Positions 26,609 through 35,036 of a DNA stretch of 64,000 nt are shown one piece after another. Every line of letters starts with the position of its first letter. The first letter of the stretch is position 1. The position numbers were made by a program, and so were the translations under genes. Under the pieces are notes generated by a model, which saw only the letters and a program-made list of their open reading frames with translations, searched no databases and was not told the DNA's origin. Source of the DNA: Candidatus Avedoeria danica (GTDB taxonomy: Bacteria; Chloroflexota; Anaerolineae; Epilineales; Epilineaceae); NCBI GenBank assembly GCA_016703025.1, contig JADJCV010000004.1:868001-932000 (forward strand), written 5' to 3'.

Positions 26609-28489
26609 CTATGGGCGCCGACGCGGCCGGTAGAGCAGCGCGAACGGCAGCGCGATCCGTTGATCGAGGCGCTGCGTGGCCTGCGCGTCGGCGGTCGCCG
26701 GATCGGTCGGCGTCCGAGACCCGCCCGGAACATCGGTTGGCGGCGACGGCGTGGCGGTGGGCGACACCGTGGGCGACGCCGCCGCGGTCGGCGTCAAGGC
26801 CGATTCGGTTGTCGTCGGCGTTGCCGTGACATCCGACGTCGGCTGCGGCGTCGCCGTCGGGGTAGCCGGCGGCGCCGTCGGCGATGGCACGGGCGTCGGG
26901 CGGGGCGGCGGCGTCAGGACCGGACCGTGCACGATATAGGCCTCGCCGACGCTGCGCCGACCCATGCCCGGCGCGTTCGAGAAGCCGGCGTGCAGGTCGT
27001 CCTCGCCGTCGCCGTCCGTGTCGGCCAAACCGAGCGTGATGCCGGTCCCACCGGCGTTCACATCCGCGCCGAGGACGCGAAGGGCGGCGGCGGCGTTCAC
27101 ATCCAGCGTGCCGGTCATCGGCAGCGGCCCGCGCAGGCCGAGGATCATGCCGCCCTCGCCGCGTGAGCCGCCGTCGATGCTCACCGCCGCGGACGGCAGC
27201 GCGACGACGAGGTCGGCCTGTCCGTCGCCGTCGAGCTCGCCGCTCGCGAGGGACCAGCCCAGCTTGCCTTCCGGCAGCGTGCTCGTCAGCGTCAGGTGGG
27301 GCGCGCCGGCCAAGTCGATGCGCGGACCACGCACCGGACCTGGCAGGACGTAGATCCGGCCGCGGCGTCCATCGTCCAGGGCCGCGCCGATGGCCAGGTC
27401 GCGCACGCCATCGCCATCGAGGTCGGCCAGCACGATCGGCTGACCATGACAGCTGCACTGGCCGAGGCTGAGCGATCCGCCGATCGTCGCCTTCGCCGGA
27501 CCGACGATGTCGATGTCGGCGTCCGTGGCGCTGAGGTCGGCCGTCGCGCTGCTGATCGTCTGGCCGCGAAAGATGTGGACCGCCCCGCCGTCCGTCGGCC
27601 CCTCGAGGTCGGGCGGCGGGCTCCATGCGGCGACGATCAGGTCCGTTCGCCCGTCGGCATCGATGTCGTCGGCCAGGAGCGCCGTGCCGAAGAAGCCGCG
27701 CGGCACGGCGCCCAGGATCGACCGGTCGGGGCGTACGCCGCGCATGTTGATGATGCGCCCCTTGCTGAACGGGCCGAACCAGATGAACACCGCGCCCTCG
27801 AAGTCGGTCCGCAACACGGCCGCCGCCGCGATGTCGCCGCGGCCGTCGCCGTTGAAGTCGCCGACAACGACGTCGGTGCCGAGCTGGTCCGAACCGAGCG
27901 CGGTGCTGTTGCCGGCGATCATCAGGTCGGGCGCGCTGTTCAGGAAGTCCACCCGCCCGCCGGCCGACGTGCCGCCGAACATCGCGTACACCGCGCCCGC
28001 GTTCGCCTGGTCGAACGGATCGGCCAGCAGCGAGCCGATGATCAGATCGTCCCGCCCGTCGCCGGACACGTCGCCGGCGGCGACGCTGACCCCCATCCGC
28101 GCCTCCCGTCCGACGCCCATGAATGACCACAGCCCGGTGATCTGTTGCGCCAGGTCATAGTTCGGTTGCCACGTGTCGCGCCCGAACATGGCATAGGCCC
28201 GACCGACGATATTGCGCCCGCCGGTGCTGCCCCAGTGCGCGCCGAGCACGAGGTCGCTCCGCCCATCGTCGTTCAGATCGCCGAACGCGAGCGCGTTGCC
28301 CAGCTGCTCCTTGTCCGGCGCGCCGGAGATGACCGTCAGCGTCGCGTCGGCCGCCGCCAGATCGATCGTCCGCGGTTGCGCGGCCGTGATCTCGGCGACA
28401 CCGCGCACGGCCGATGCGCCGGCCGGCGCAACGGCCGCAGCGACGAGGCTGCCGGCGAGCCAGAAGACCGTGTGGCAGCGTGGGTGCAT
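26609..28489 (-). CDS. Secreted FG-GAP/integrin-α-like repeat protein
   Basis: 626 aa. Signal peptide ([20 protein letters not shown]), then about seven FG-GAP blades carrying Ca-binding loops such as [42 protein letters not shown] and [15 protein letters not shown] Thr/Pro-rich linker follows, and the tail [15 protein letters not shown] is related to the other [I/V]xLP tails but with extra arginines. It probably forms a seven-bladed propeller at the cell surface. A TATCCT hexamer on the coding strand ends 6 nt before the ATG, which would make the transcript almost leaderless. Confidence 0.85.
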   Translation of the reverse strand: MHPRCHTVFWLAGSLVAAAVAPAGASAVRGVAEITAAQPRTIDLAAADATLTVISGAPDKEQLGNALAFGDLNDDGRSDLVLGAHWGSTGGRNIVGRAYAMFGRDTWQPNYDLAQQITGLWSFMGVGREARMGVSVAAGDVSGDGRDDLIIGSLLADPFDQANAGAVYAMFGGTSAGGRVDFLNSAPDLMIAGNSTALGSDQLGTDVVVGDFNGDGRGDIAAAAVLRTDFEGAVFIWFGPFSKGRIINMRGVRPDRSILGAVPRGFFGTALLADDIDADGRTDLIVAAWSPPPDLEGPTDGGAVHIFRGQTISSATADLSATDADIDIVGPAKATIGGSLSLGQCSCHGQPIVLADLDGDGVRDLAIGAALDDGRRGRIYVLPGPVRGPRIDLAGAPHLTLTSTLPEGKLGWSLASGELDGDGQADLVVALPSAAVSIDGGSRGEGGMILGLRGPLPMTGTLDVNAAAALRVLGADVNAGGTGITLGLADTDGDGEDDLHAGFSNAPGMGRRSVGEAYIVHGPVLTPPPRPTPVPSPTAPPATPTATPQPTSDVTATPTTTESALTPTAAASPTVSPTATPSPPTDVPGGSRTPTDPATADAQATQRLDQRIALPFALLYRPRRRP

Positions 28490-28639
28490 CCGGCAAGGAT
28501 AGCAGCCTCACCGGCCGGAGCATCGCGCGGCGACCGTTGGCCCGCGGCGGCCGCGTCCTCTACACTTGGAAGTCCAAGGCTTCCCACCCGTCGACGGCCA
28601 CCGTTCGCCGTTCGCCCGAATCTTTCGGAAGGATCGCTG

Positions 28640-28921
28640 ATGAGCATGTCGACCGCAGCCGACGTCGCTGCCTCGTTCTTGTTGCTTGGCCTGTTCGTCA
28701 TCCACGCTGTGATCGCAGCCGTGTTGTTCGGCCTGTGGCGCGTGCTGCGCATGGCCGAGCGGTCGCTGTCGCCGGCGATGGGAAGGGCCACAGACAAGCT
28801 GGACCAACTGCGCGAACGCTTGCAGGTCGTGACGCGTTCCGCCGTCGCGCCGCAGGTTGACATGCTGTCGGTATGGGCGGGCGTCCGCGCAGGCGTTGCG
28901 GCGCTCGTTCGGCGTCCCTAG
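28640..28921 (+). CDS. Small membrane protein
   Basis: 93 aa. One long N-terminal hydrophobic helix (AASFLLLGLFVIHAVIAAVLFGLW) is followed by a basic amphipathic helix and a hydrophobic C-terminal segment (VDMLSVWAGVRAGVAALV). GGAAGGA precedes the ATG by about 7 nt. No family is recognised. The TAG stop lies in the first bases of palindromic repeat copy 3. Weak promoter hexamers TTGGCC and TACACT spaced 18 nt lie near 28536-28565. Confidence 0.65.
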   Translation: MSMSTAADVAASFLLLGLFVIHAVIAAVLFGLWRVLRMAERSLSPAMGRATDKLDQLRERLQVVTRSAVAPQVDMLSVWAGVRAGVAALVRRP

Positions 28922-28996
28922 TACCCCGCCACTGGACATGCCTGGGGTGCCCGGCCGCGTACGGAGGCCAGAGATCCTGCAGTGGCGGGGTACCAG
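28918..28996 (-). repeat. 79-bp palindromic repeat, copy 3 (diverged core)
   Basis: Ends CTAGTACCCCGCCACTG and CAGTGGCGGGGTACCAG pair with one mismatch. Relative to copies 1 and 4 the stem carries matched changes on both arms (TCCA/TGGA to CCCG/CGGG), so pairing is conserved while sequence is not. The length is exactly 79 as in the other copies. The first CTAG contains the stop codon of the small membrane protein gene. Confidence 0.85.
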
Positions 28997-29066
28997 CGCG
29001 GCTCCGCGCCGGCCGATGGGTCCGTCAGCGTGGCGCCGAATCGCACAACGCCCACCGCATACCCTG

Positions 29067-29083
29067 CAGTGATGGAGGACTAG
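29067..29083 (-). repeat. Half copy of the palindromic repeat
   Basis: CAGTGATGGAGGACTAG matches the right arm of the 79-bp element with two or three changes. No matching left arm is found 79 bp upstream, so it is a remnant. Its CTAG contains the stop codon of the NYN-domain gene. Confidence 0.6.
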
Positions 29084-30114
29084 CCTGGGTCGGCCACGCC
29101 GGCGGTTGCGTCGCCCGTCACGCGGACGGGTGTTTCGTCCGACGCCTCGGCGGTTTCGCTCGTCCGATCATCTCCAAGCGGCGCGCCGAAAGGCCCCTCG
29201 TCCGGTGCGCCGTCGGATGCCGTCCACGCGCCGTTGCCGTTGCGGAGTTCGTCCGCGGTACCATCGGACATGGGCACGCCGCTGCCCTCGTCGGCCGGGA
29301 CTCCGCTGAGACCGCGCGTCACGCGCCCCTCCTCGAAGTTCGGCATCGGCAGCACGGCGCACGCCATGATGGCAGGGTGGTCCGCGTTCAGTTCCAGCGT
29401 CCGCAGCGTGCGGCCGTCGTCGGTCGGGCGGTAGCTCTCGATCAGCACCCCGCGGTCCTTGAACTCGGTGAGCCGGTCGGTGACCTGGTCCTCGGTCAGC
29501 CCGAGGCCGTGGTGTGGCGAAAGTGCGTGCGAACGGATGAACCCGAACGTCATGTACGGCCGATGGCTGGCCAACCAGATGACGAGTTGGATGAGCCGCA
29601 CGTCGTCGTCGGGCTGCGGCGCGGCCGCCGCGACCGGGGCCAACTGCTCACCGACGGGGTCATATGCGTCCGCGCTCTCGACGAGGTCGCTCGAGACGCT
29701 CCCCGGAACGCCCGAGATGACGACGTGCTTCCCGAACCGATGCCGGGCGCGTGCCGTGACGCGAATGAAGTCGGAATCACCGGTCATCAGGACGAGCGTC
29801 TGGACGTACGGCCGATCGAGCAGGCAGTCGATGATGTCCATGAGCATCGCCATGTCGGCGCTCGACTTGTGGGCGACGTCGGGGCTGCGGCGCGGCACGT
29901 CGCGCGGCGTGATGCCGGCCACCTCGAGCTTGCGCCGATAGAGTGCCGGATGCTGGGTGAAGTCGGCGTACGCATAGGCGACCGCCACAGGGCCGTACTT
30001 CCGGGCCTTCTCCATCAGCGCCTGTGGGTCGGGCTCGACGCCGAAGTTGTTGATCATGCCGTAGCGGATGTTCTCGAAGTCGATGAACAGCCCGACCTCG
30101 TGCTGCGCCGCCAT
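29080..30114 (-). CDS. NYN (LabA/DUF88) domain protein with C-terminal extension
   Basis: 344 aa. The NYN/PIN-like nuclease domain occupies residues ~5-165: VGLFIDFENIRYG with the first acidic site, KSSADMAMLMDIIDCL, and LVLMTGDSDFIRVTARARHRFG. The acidic residues expected for a metal-dependent RNase are present. Residues ~190-280 form a winged-helix-like (LOTUS/OST-HTH-like) region (DDDVRLIQLVIWLASHRPYM), then a low-complexity acidic tail. AAGGA lies about 8 nt before the ATG. It lies 73 nt downstream of miaB, so a link to tRNA or RNA metabolism is plausible. The stop is within a repeat half-copy. Confidence 0.85.
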   Translation of the reverse strand: MAAQHEVGLFIDFENIRYGMINNFGVEPDPQALMEKARKYGPVAVAYAYADFTQHPALYRRKLEVAGITPRDVPRRSPDVAHKSSADMAMLMDIIDCLLDRPYVQTLVLMTGDSDFIRVTARARHRFGKHVVISGVPGSVSSDLVESADAYDPVGEQLAPVAAAAPQPDDDVRLIQLVIWLASHRPYMTFGFIRSHALSPHHGLGLTEDQVTDRLTEFKDRGVLIESYRPTDDGRTLRTLELNADHPAIMACAVLPMPNFEEGRVTRGLSGVPADEGSGVPMSDGTADELRNGNGAWTASDGAPDEGPFGAPLGDDRTSETAEASDETPVRVTGDATAGVADPG

Positions 30115-30187
30115 CAGCCGACGTCCTTGGCGACGGATGCGGACGCCGCGGCCCCAGCCGTGCACGCGCCCAACGACCGGGGGCGGC

Positions 30188-31591
30188 TCATGCCAGCTCC
30201 AAGGCGATGATCTCGCGCGCCGACACGGCCGGCGCATCGGCGGCACGGCCGATCATCGACCACGGTCCGGCCCACTCGATCCGCACGTCGACGAGCTGGC
30301 CGAGGAGCGGGCGCGGGTCGGACAGATAGACGAGCTTGTTCGTTCGCGTCCGGCCACGCCACCGGTCGCGGTCCCGCCCTTCGACGAGGACCTGCACGGT
30401 CTGCCCGACATGCCCAGCGTTGATCGCGCCGACGATGCCGTGTTGGAGCGTGTCGAGCGCTGCGCGGCGCCGTTCTTTCTCCGCATCCGGGACGTCGTCG
30501 AGCATCATCTTGGCGGCCACCGTGCCCGGTCGTGCCGAGAACTTCGCGAGGTGCGCCTTGTCGAGCTTCAGCTCGGCCAGGATGTCGTGCGTGGCCATGA
30601 ACTGCGCTTCGGTCTCGCCCGGGAAGCCGACGATGATGTCCGTGTGGACGGCGACGCCGGGTATCCGTGACCGAATCCGTTCGACGAGCAGGCGGTAGTC
30701 GTCGGCGGTGTATCCGCGCTTCATGCGTTGGAGCACATCGTCGTCACCCGCCTGGATCGGCACTTCGATGTGCTCCATGACCTTTGGCAGGTCGGCGACC
30801 GCGTCAAGCAGCGCGTCCGTCATGAACACGGGATGGCTCGTCAGGAAGCGGATCCGCTCGAGGCCGTCGACACCGTTCAGGCGCTCGAGCAACCGCGCCA
30901 ATCCGTCGGCGGCACCCCAGTCATGGCCATAGCGGTCGACGATCTGGCCGAGCAGCGTGACCTCGCGCACCCCTTGCGCCACGAGGCTGCGCACGTGCGA
31001 TTCGATCTCCTCTGGCGGCCGGCTGCGCTCGCGTCCGCGCCGGGACGGGATGATGCAGAACGTGCAGACCCAGTTGCAGCCGAAGATGATCGGGACGTGG
31101 GCGCTCACGAGGGTCGCGCGCTCGCGCTCCGGCAGGGCGATCGGACCGCGGGTGAGCCAGGTCTCGTCCTCCGGCGCGTCCTGAACCGCCCAGCGCGAAC
31201 CAAGCTGCTCGGATTCTGATACGCGCGCCGCCTCGTCGAGGGCGCGCGCCGCCAGGTGATCGATGAGCGGCTGCGTCTCGCTCGGGGCGATGAAGACATC
31301 CACATGCGGAAACCGCTTCCGGAGCGCCGGCGACGGCTTCGCGCCGACGACGCAGCCCATCAGGCCGATGACCATCTCGGGCCGCGCGGCCTTTATGGGC
31401 TTGAGCGATCCAAGGCGGCCGTCGATCTTGTCCTCGGCCTGCTGCCGCACGACGCACGTGTTCAATACGACGACGTCGGCCTCTTCCGCCTGCTCAGTCC
31501 AGCGATAGCCCACACGCTCGAGCTCGCTGGCCATGCGCTGGCTGTCGGCCGTATTCATCTGGCACCCAATCGTCCAAATGTGGTATTTCAT
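30188..31591 (-). CDS. miaB: tRNA-2-methylthio-N6-dimethylallyladenosine synthase
   Basis: 467 aa radical-SAM methylthiotransferase. The N-terminal UPF0004 domain has the three cluster cysteines (TIGCQMN, LNTCVV, GLMGCVVG). The radical SAM motif is GCNWVCTFCIIP. The C-terminal TRAM domain starts near GQTVQVLVEG and includes GRTRTNKLVYL. It adds the 2-methylthio group to i6A37 of tRNAs reading UNN codons. Assignment to MiaB rather than RimO or MtaB rests on the TRAM segment and overall layout. GGGGGA lies about 9 nt before the ATG. Confidence 0.93.
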   Translation of the reverse strand: MKYHIWTIGCQMNTADSQRMASELERVGYRWTEQAEEADVVVLNTCVVRQQAEDKIDGRLGSLKPIKAARPEMVIGLMGCVVGAKPSPALRKRFPHVDVFIAPSETQPLIDHLAARALDEAARVSESEQLGSRWAVQDAPEDETWLTRGPIALPERERATLVSAHVPIIFGCNWVCTFCIIPSRRGRERSRPPEEIESHVRSLVAQGVREVTLLGQIVDRYGHDWGAADGLARLLERLNGVDGLERIRFLTSHPVFMTDALLDAVADLPKVMEHIEVPIQAGDDDVLQRMKRGYTADDYRLLVERIRSRIPGVAVHTDIIVGFPGETEAQFMATHDILAELKLDKAHLAKFSARPGTVAAKMMLDDVPDAEKERRRAALDTLQHGIVGAINAGHVGQTVQVLVEGRDRDRWRGRTRTNKLVYLSDPRPLLGQLVDVRIEWAGPWSMIGRAADAPAVSAREIIALELA

Positions 31592-31696
31592 CCCAGAAGT
31601 TCCCCCGAATCTCGCGGCATTCTAGCGGTGCCCCTGTACGGGGTCAACGACCTGCCGGACGGGGCGGCCGGCTCGCCTGCGCCGCACGCGCGCCTT

Positions 31697-32074
31697 TCAG
31701 AAGCGCGCGATCACGTCCTCGAAGTTCCAGAAAGCGTCCAGCCGCGCGATCTTGCCGTCGTCATCGACGACGAAGGTGTTGATCCCGTCGAACGAAATCT
31801 CATTGCCCCCGACGCTCGTACCGTGCGCCTGCCACCGGACCGCCACCTCGCGGCCCCGGACGTACGACTCGACCGGCGTCATCTCAAGCGACTGCCATGC
31901 GCGATGCAGTCGTGCATGGAACTTCGTCATGCCTGCCGGCCCGGCGAGCGCCGGCGCACCGACCGGATCCCGCACCTCGGCCGTTGCGGCGAACAGGGCC
32001 GCGAACGCCTCGGCGTCGGGTGCCGTCACCCGCTCGAAGTACGAGGTCACGATCTCGTCCACGTCACCGGTCAC
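31697..32074 (-). CDS. NTF2-like/SnoaL-type protein
   Basis: 125 aa α+β cone-fold protein: N-terminal helices (VDEIVTSYFERVTAPDAEAFAALF), then strands VRDPVG, VRWQAHGT, EISFDGINTFVVDDDGKIARLDAFWNFE. These are typical of nuclear transport factor 2-like small-molecule isomerase/cyclase relatives. GTG at 32074 is preferred over GTG 32080 because AGAGG then sits 8 nt upstream rather than 2. Substrate unknown. The ~115-nt leader contains a 10-bp inverted repeat (ACGAACGGTG/CACCGTTCGT). Confidence 0.78.
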   Translation of the reverse strand: MTGDVDEIVTSYFERVTAPDAEAFAALFAATAEVRDPVGAPALAGPAGMTKFHARLHRAWQSLEMTPVESYVRGREVAVRWQAHGTSVGGNEISFDGINTFVVDDDGKIARLDAFWNFEDVIARF

Positions 32075-32190
32075 GTTCACCACCTCTGTGCGTCGTTTCT
32101 GTTCTTGCGAATCTTGCGAAGGGTGTCGTACGAACGGTGCTTGCAGCGGGGCAGCCCTGGCGCGACACCGTTCGTCGGCGGCCCCGGCGG

Positions 32191-32199
32191 GGCAGTATA
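32191..32199 (-). promoter_or_regulatory. TATACTGCC -10 candidate
   Basis: Third occurrence of this 9-mer upstream of a minus-strand gene. It would start a ~115-nt leader for the NTF2-like gene. No clear -35 is seen. Confidence 0.4.
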
Positions 32200-32327
32200 G
32201 GCGTGCCCCATCGCCCGCCCAAGCGAGCGATGGCCGAGCGAGGGTGCCCCGCTCCGGACCCGAGTGGGGCCTCTGCCTGCAAAATCCGGTGTCCGATTCC
32301 CGAACGGCGCGCATGACTCGCGCATGA

Positions 32328-32999
32328 CTATGGACCGAGCGCCTCGTCTCCGAGCACCCACGCCGACCGAGTGAACAGGTTCCAGCCGCCGTCCCAGCCC
32401 TCCGGCCGGGCGCGCGAGGTCAACTGCATCGTCACCGCGATGCGCCCACGGTCCGGCATGACGAACTGCTGGACGATCGGTTCGACGTGCGCCTCGAATG
32501 CGCTCCGCCGACCGTCGGCAGCGATCCCCCAGGCGCGCGGCACGGCCACGAACACGCGGTCGTAGCTGCCGGACGGCAAACGCCCTTCGGCCACCGGCAC
32601 TGCAGCGCCCGTCGGCACGTCGAGCGAGGCCCGGAGAACGGTCACCGGCACGCGCGCCCAGCCGGCTTCACGCGCCGCACCACGGTTCGCACCGGCGCAG
32701 TCGAGCAGCTCGACCTCGATCGCGGTGAAACCGCCCATGCTCTCGGGATCGGCCGCGAGCCACAACGACAGCGTGCCGGCCGATGCTCCTGCATCGGCCG
32801 GCACGCTGTCGAGGTCGAACGAAACGTAGCATCCTTCGTACACCGGCACCCGCGGCGTTGCGAACACCGGACCCGAATGGGGTGTCAATTCAGGTGTGAC
32901 ACGACCCGCAGCCGACCCATCCGTGGCGCCGCAACCGCCCGTGAGGACCATCGCCGAGGCGACGGCGACGAGCCATGCGCGTCGCCCGCGCCGGGGCAT
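32328..32999 (-). CDS. Lipoprotein of unknown function
   Basis: 223 aa. The signal peptide ends in a lipobox (VLTGGC, Cys at ~23), so it is probably anchored to the membrane. The rest is β-rich (VYEGCYVSFDLDSV, FTAIEVELLDCAG, YDRVFVAVPRAWGI) without a family I recognise; the layout recalls lectin-like β-sandwiches. The start is 6 nt after the stop of the rhodanese gene, so the two are translationally linked. A perfect 21-bp inverted repeat lies inside the coding sequence at 32766-32811. Confidence 0.7.
   Translation of the reverse strand: MPRRGRRAWLVAVASAMVLTGGCGATDGSAAGRVTPELTPHSGPVFATPRVPVYEGCYVSFDLDSVPADAGASAGTLSLWLAADPESMGGFTAIEVELLDCAGANRGAAREAGWARVPVTVLRASLDVPTGAAVPVAEGRLPSGSYDRVFVAVPRAWGIAADGRRSAFEAHVEPIVQQFVMPDRGRIAVTMQLTSRARPEGWDGGWNLFTRSAWVLGDEALGP
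32766..32811. repeat. Perfect 21-bp inverted repeat inside a coding sequence
   Basis: Arms 32766-32786 and 32791-32811 are exactly complementary with a 4-nt loop (TCCT). It looks like a terminator hairpin but lies in the middle of the lipoprotein gene, about 190 bases after its start, encoding the stretch around SVPADAGASAGTLS. No T-run follows on either strand. Confidence 0.85.
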
Positions 33000-33005
33000 G
33001 GCGGC

Positions 33006-33677
33006 CTATTCCGTCGGCTCGACCGGCATCTTGAGGCCGTCGCGCCAGCCACCCAAACCCTCTTCGAGGACCTTGACGTACGTGAAGCCCTCGTTCCACA
33101 GGCCCATTGCCGCCTCGCCGGACTCATGGTGCGGGCATTCGCAGTACGTGACGACCCACCGGTCGCGCGGTACGTCGGCGACGTGATCCGAGATCTCGAA
33201 ATACGGCGCGCTGATCGCGCCCGGAATGTGCCCGAAGTCGAAGTTCTCCTTGCCCCGCGCGTCCAACCAGACGATGTCCATGCCGGCGCGGATCCCGGCT
33301 TCGACATCGGCGACCTTCACGAAGAAGTCCTCGAGCGCCGGCTGGTCTTCGGCCGCGATCGGCGCGCTGCCCTCCGGCTTGGCCGGCATCGGCTTGAACG
33401 CGTCCTTCAGCTCGACGGCCACCATTGGCCCGCCCGGCTCGACCTCTTCGAGCTTGCCGCTCAAGGGTGGGCGTACCGAGATGGTCGGCTCGGCCGGGAC
33501 GGTGTCTGAGACCGATTCTTCCGGCAAGCCGAGTTCGGCCCCCAGCGTATCCGTTACCGTGCCCAGCTCCGCGCCGGGTGCTTCCGTGATCGGATCGACG
33601 TCGGTCGCCGGCGCACAAGCCGCCGCTTGAAGTGCGAAGATCGCGATGGCCGCCATGCGGCTGGTTCGCCAAGTCAT
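33006..33677 (-). CDS. Exported rhodanese-like domain protein
   Basis: 223 aa. The N-terminal signal (MAAIAIFALQAAACAP) ends in a lipoprotein-like Cys. A Pro/Glu-rich spacer follows, and the rhodanese domain fills the last ~130 residues: DIVWLDARGKENFDFGHIPGAISAPY and the active-site loop VVTYCECPHHESGEAA with Cys as candidate nucleophile, then GFTYVKVLEEGLGGW. The loop is longer than the six-residue loop of classical sulfurtransferases, so substrate is uncertain. GAGGAGA lies 8 nt before the ATG. It is co-directional with the following lipoprotein gene. Confidence 0.85.
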   Translation of the reverse strand: MTWRTSRMAAIAIFALQAAACAPATDVDPITEAPGAELGTVTDTLGAELGLPEESVSDTVPAEPTISVRPPLSGKLEEVEPGGPMVAVELKDAFKPMPAKPEGSAPIAAEDQPALEDFFVKVADVEAGIRAGMDIVWLDARGKENFDFGHIPGAISAPYFEISDHVADVPRDRWVVTYCECPHHESGEAAMGLWNEGFTYVKVLEEGLGGWRDGLKMPVEPTE

Positions 33678-33823
33678 GTCAATCGTCTCCTCGTGTCTAG
33701 GATCGCCATCATGGGCGCGCACGGCGTCAGAGCGCCGTATCGCGGCCAGACGCGCAATGATACCCCATGCCTTGTCGGCCAGACTGAGCGTGCGATGAGC
33801 CGTCGAGGTACCGGACGCCAACC

Positions 33824-34957
33824 TCAGGGCGACGTGCCGGCCGCCGCTGCAGCCGGCCGGTAGCCCGGCGGCGGCGCGTGGTAGACGTACGGCTCGAGCA
33901 CGACCTCGTTCGCGCCCGGCACCGCCGGCCGAATGCCGACGAGCTGCACGTTGTTGTCGGCGTCAACGAACAGCGGTCCCCATTCGCGCCGCCCGTACGG
34001 CGTCTGGAACGCGCTGCGGGCGGCGTCGATCACGAGGTCGGTTTCCTGCGTGTCCAGCAGGAACTCGCTCGGGCGCGCCCCGTACTCGGCCCGCAGCGTG
34101 TCCGTGATCGCCTGGTCGAGCGGCCACACGGCGCGCGGGGCCGCCGCGGAATCGGCGGGCGCCGATGCGGGCGCCTTCGTGATGAACGCCACGGACGACT
34201 CGGGCGAGTACGGCACGCGCAGATCGGTCCACCAGCCGAGCAGGCTCGTCACGGCGTCGGTGAACTCCGGCGCGTAGGTTTGGTTCACGCCTTCTTTCCA
34301 GTGCTGCACCATGTTCACGACCTCTTTCAGCCGGTCGATGCGATCCTTGTCGGGTCCCGACGGGGCGTTGATCTCGCATTCGCTCATCACCAACCGTCCT
34401 TCGCGCGCAGCCGTGCGCACGAAGATGACGCCCGTCGCGCGGCATCCCTTCGGCTGGCCGGCCGCGTCGACCGCAAACAGCACGGGCTCTTCGCTGTGCC
34501 GTTCGGCCAAGTCGAACACATCGATCTCGTCGGCGAACAAGCGCACGAACGCGCGGGCGGCTTCGGGGGCGATGCTCGCCTGGTACCAGCCGCTGCGGTC
34601 CGGCCCGGGATGGCTGAACACGATCCGGCCGTTCGCTTGCATGGAGAAGTGCGGCGTCATCTGGGCCAGCAGTGCCGGTTCCCACGGCGTGTGGTCGATG
34701 CGGGCCAGCTGGATCACCGGCGCGCTGCCGTCCGCCGGCAGTTCGGCTGCGGCGGAGAGCGTCGTCGTGACCTCGGTCGTCGCCGTGGCCTCGGACGTCG
34801 GCGGCGGTGCCGTCGCGGGTTGAACGGTGGCCGCCGGGCGCGACGTCGGCACGGGGGGCGGCTCGCTGCCGCCGCACGCTGCAAGTACGGCGGCCAGCGC
34901 CGTGGTGAGTGCCAGTGCGGCGCGCTGGGCGCGGAAAGGCGCGACGATCGCGATCAT
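33824..34957 (-). CDS. Lipoprotein of unknown function
   Basis: 377 aa from the ATG at 34957 (AAGGAGT 6 nt upstream, which decides the start). Signal peptide with lipobox [10 protein letters not shown], then a Pro/Thr/Ala-rich spacer of ~45 residues, then a globular region with strands and helices ([59 protein letters not shown]). No known family is recognised. It is probably surface-exposed. It lies 79 bp downstream of uvrA on the same strand. Confidence 0.7.
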   Translation of the reverse strand: MIAIVAPFRAQRAALALTTALAAVLAACGGSEPPPVPTSRPAATVQPATAPPPTSEATATTEVTTTLSAAAELPADGSAPVIQLARIDHTPWEPALLAQMTPHFSMQANGRIVFSHPGPDRSGWYQASIAPEAARAFVRLFADEIDVFDLAERHSEEPVLFAVDAAGQPKGCRATGVIFVRTAAREGRLVMSECEINAPSGPDKDRIDRLKEVVNMVQHWKEGVNQTYAPEFTDAVTSLLGWWTDLRVPYSPESSVAFITKAPASAPADSAAAPRAVWPLDQAITDTLRAEYGARPSEFLLDTQETDLVIDAARSAFQTPYGRREWGPLFVDADNNVQLVGIRPAVPGANEVVLEPYVYHAPPPGYRPAAAAAGTSP

Positions 34958-35036
34958 GGGCGGACTCCTTGGCGGTCGGAAGAAGGGCACCGGGCAACTG
35001 CGGCAGGTGCTGAGGGTTGTCGTGCGGCTCGAACGG

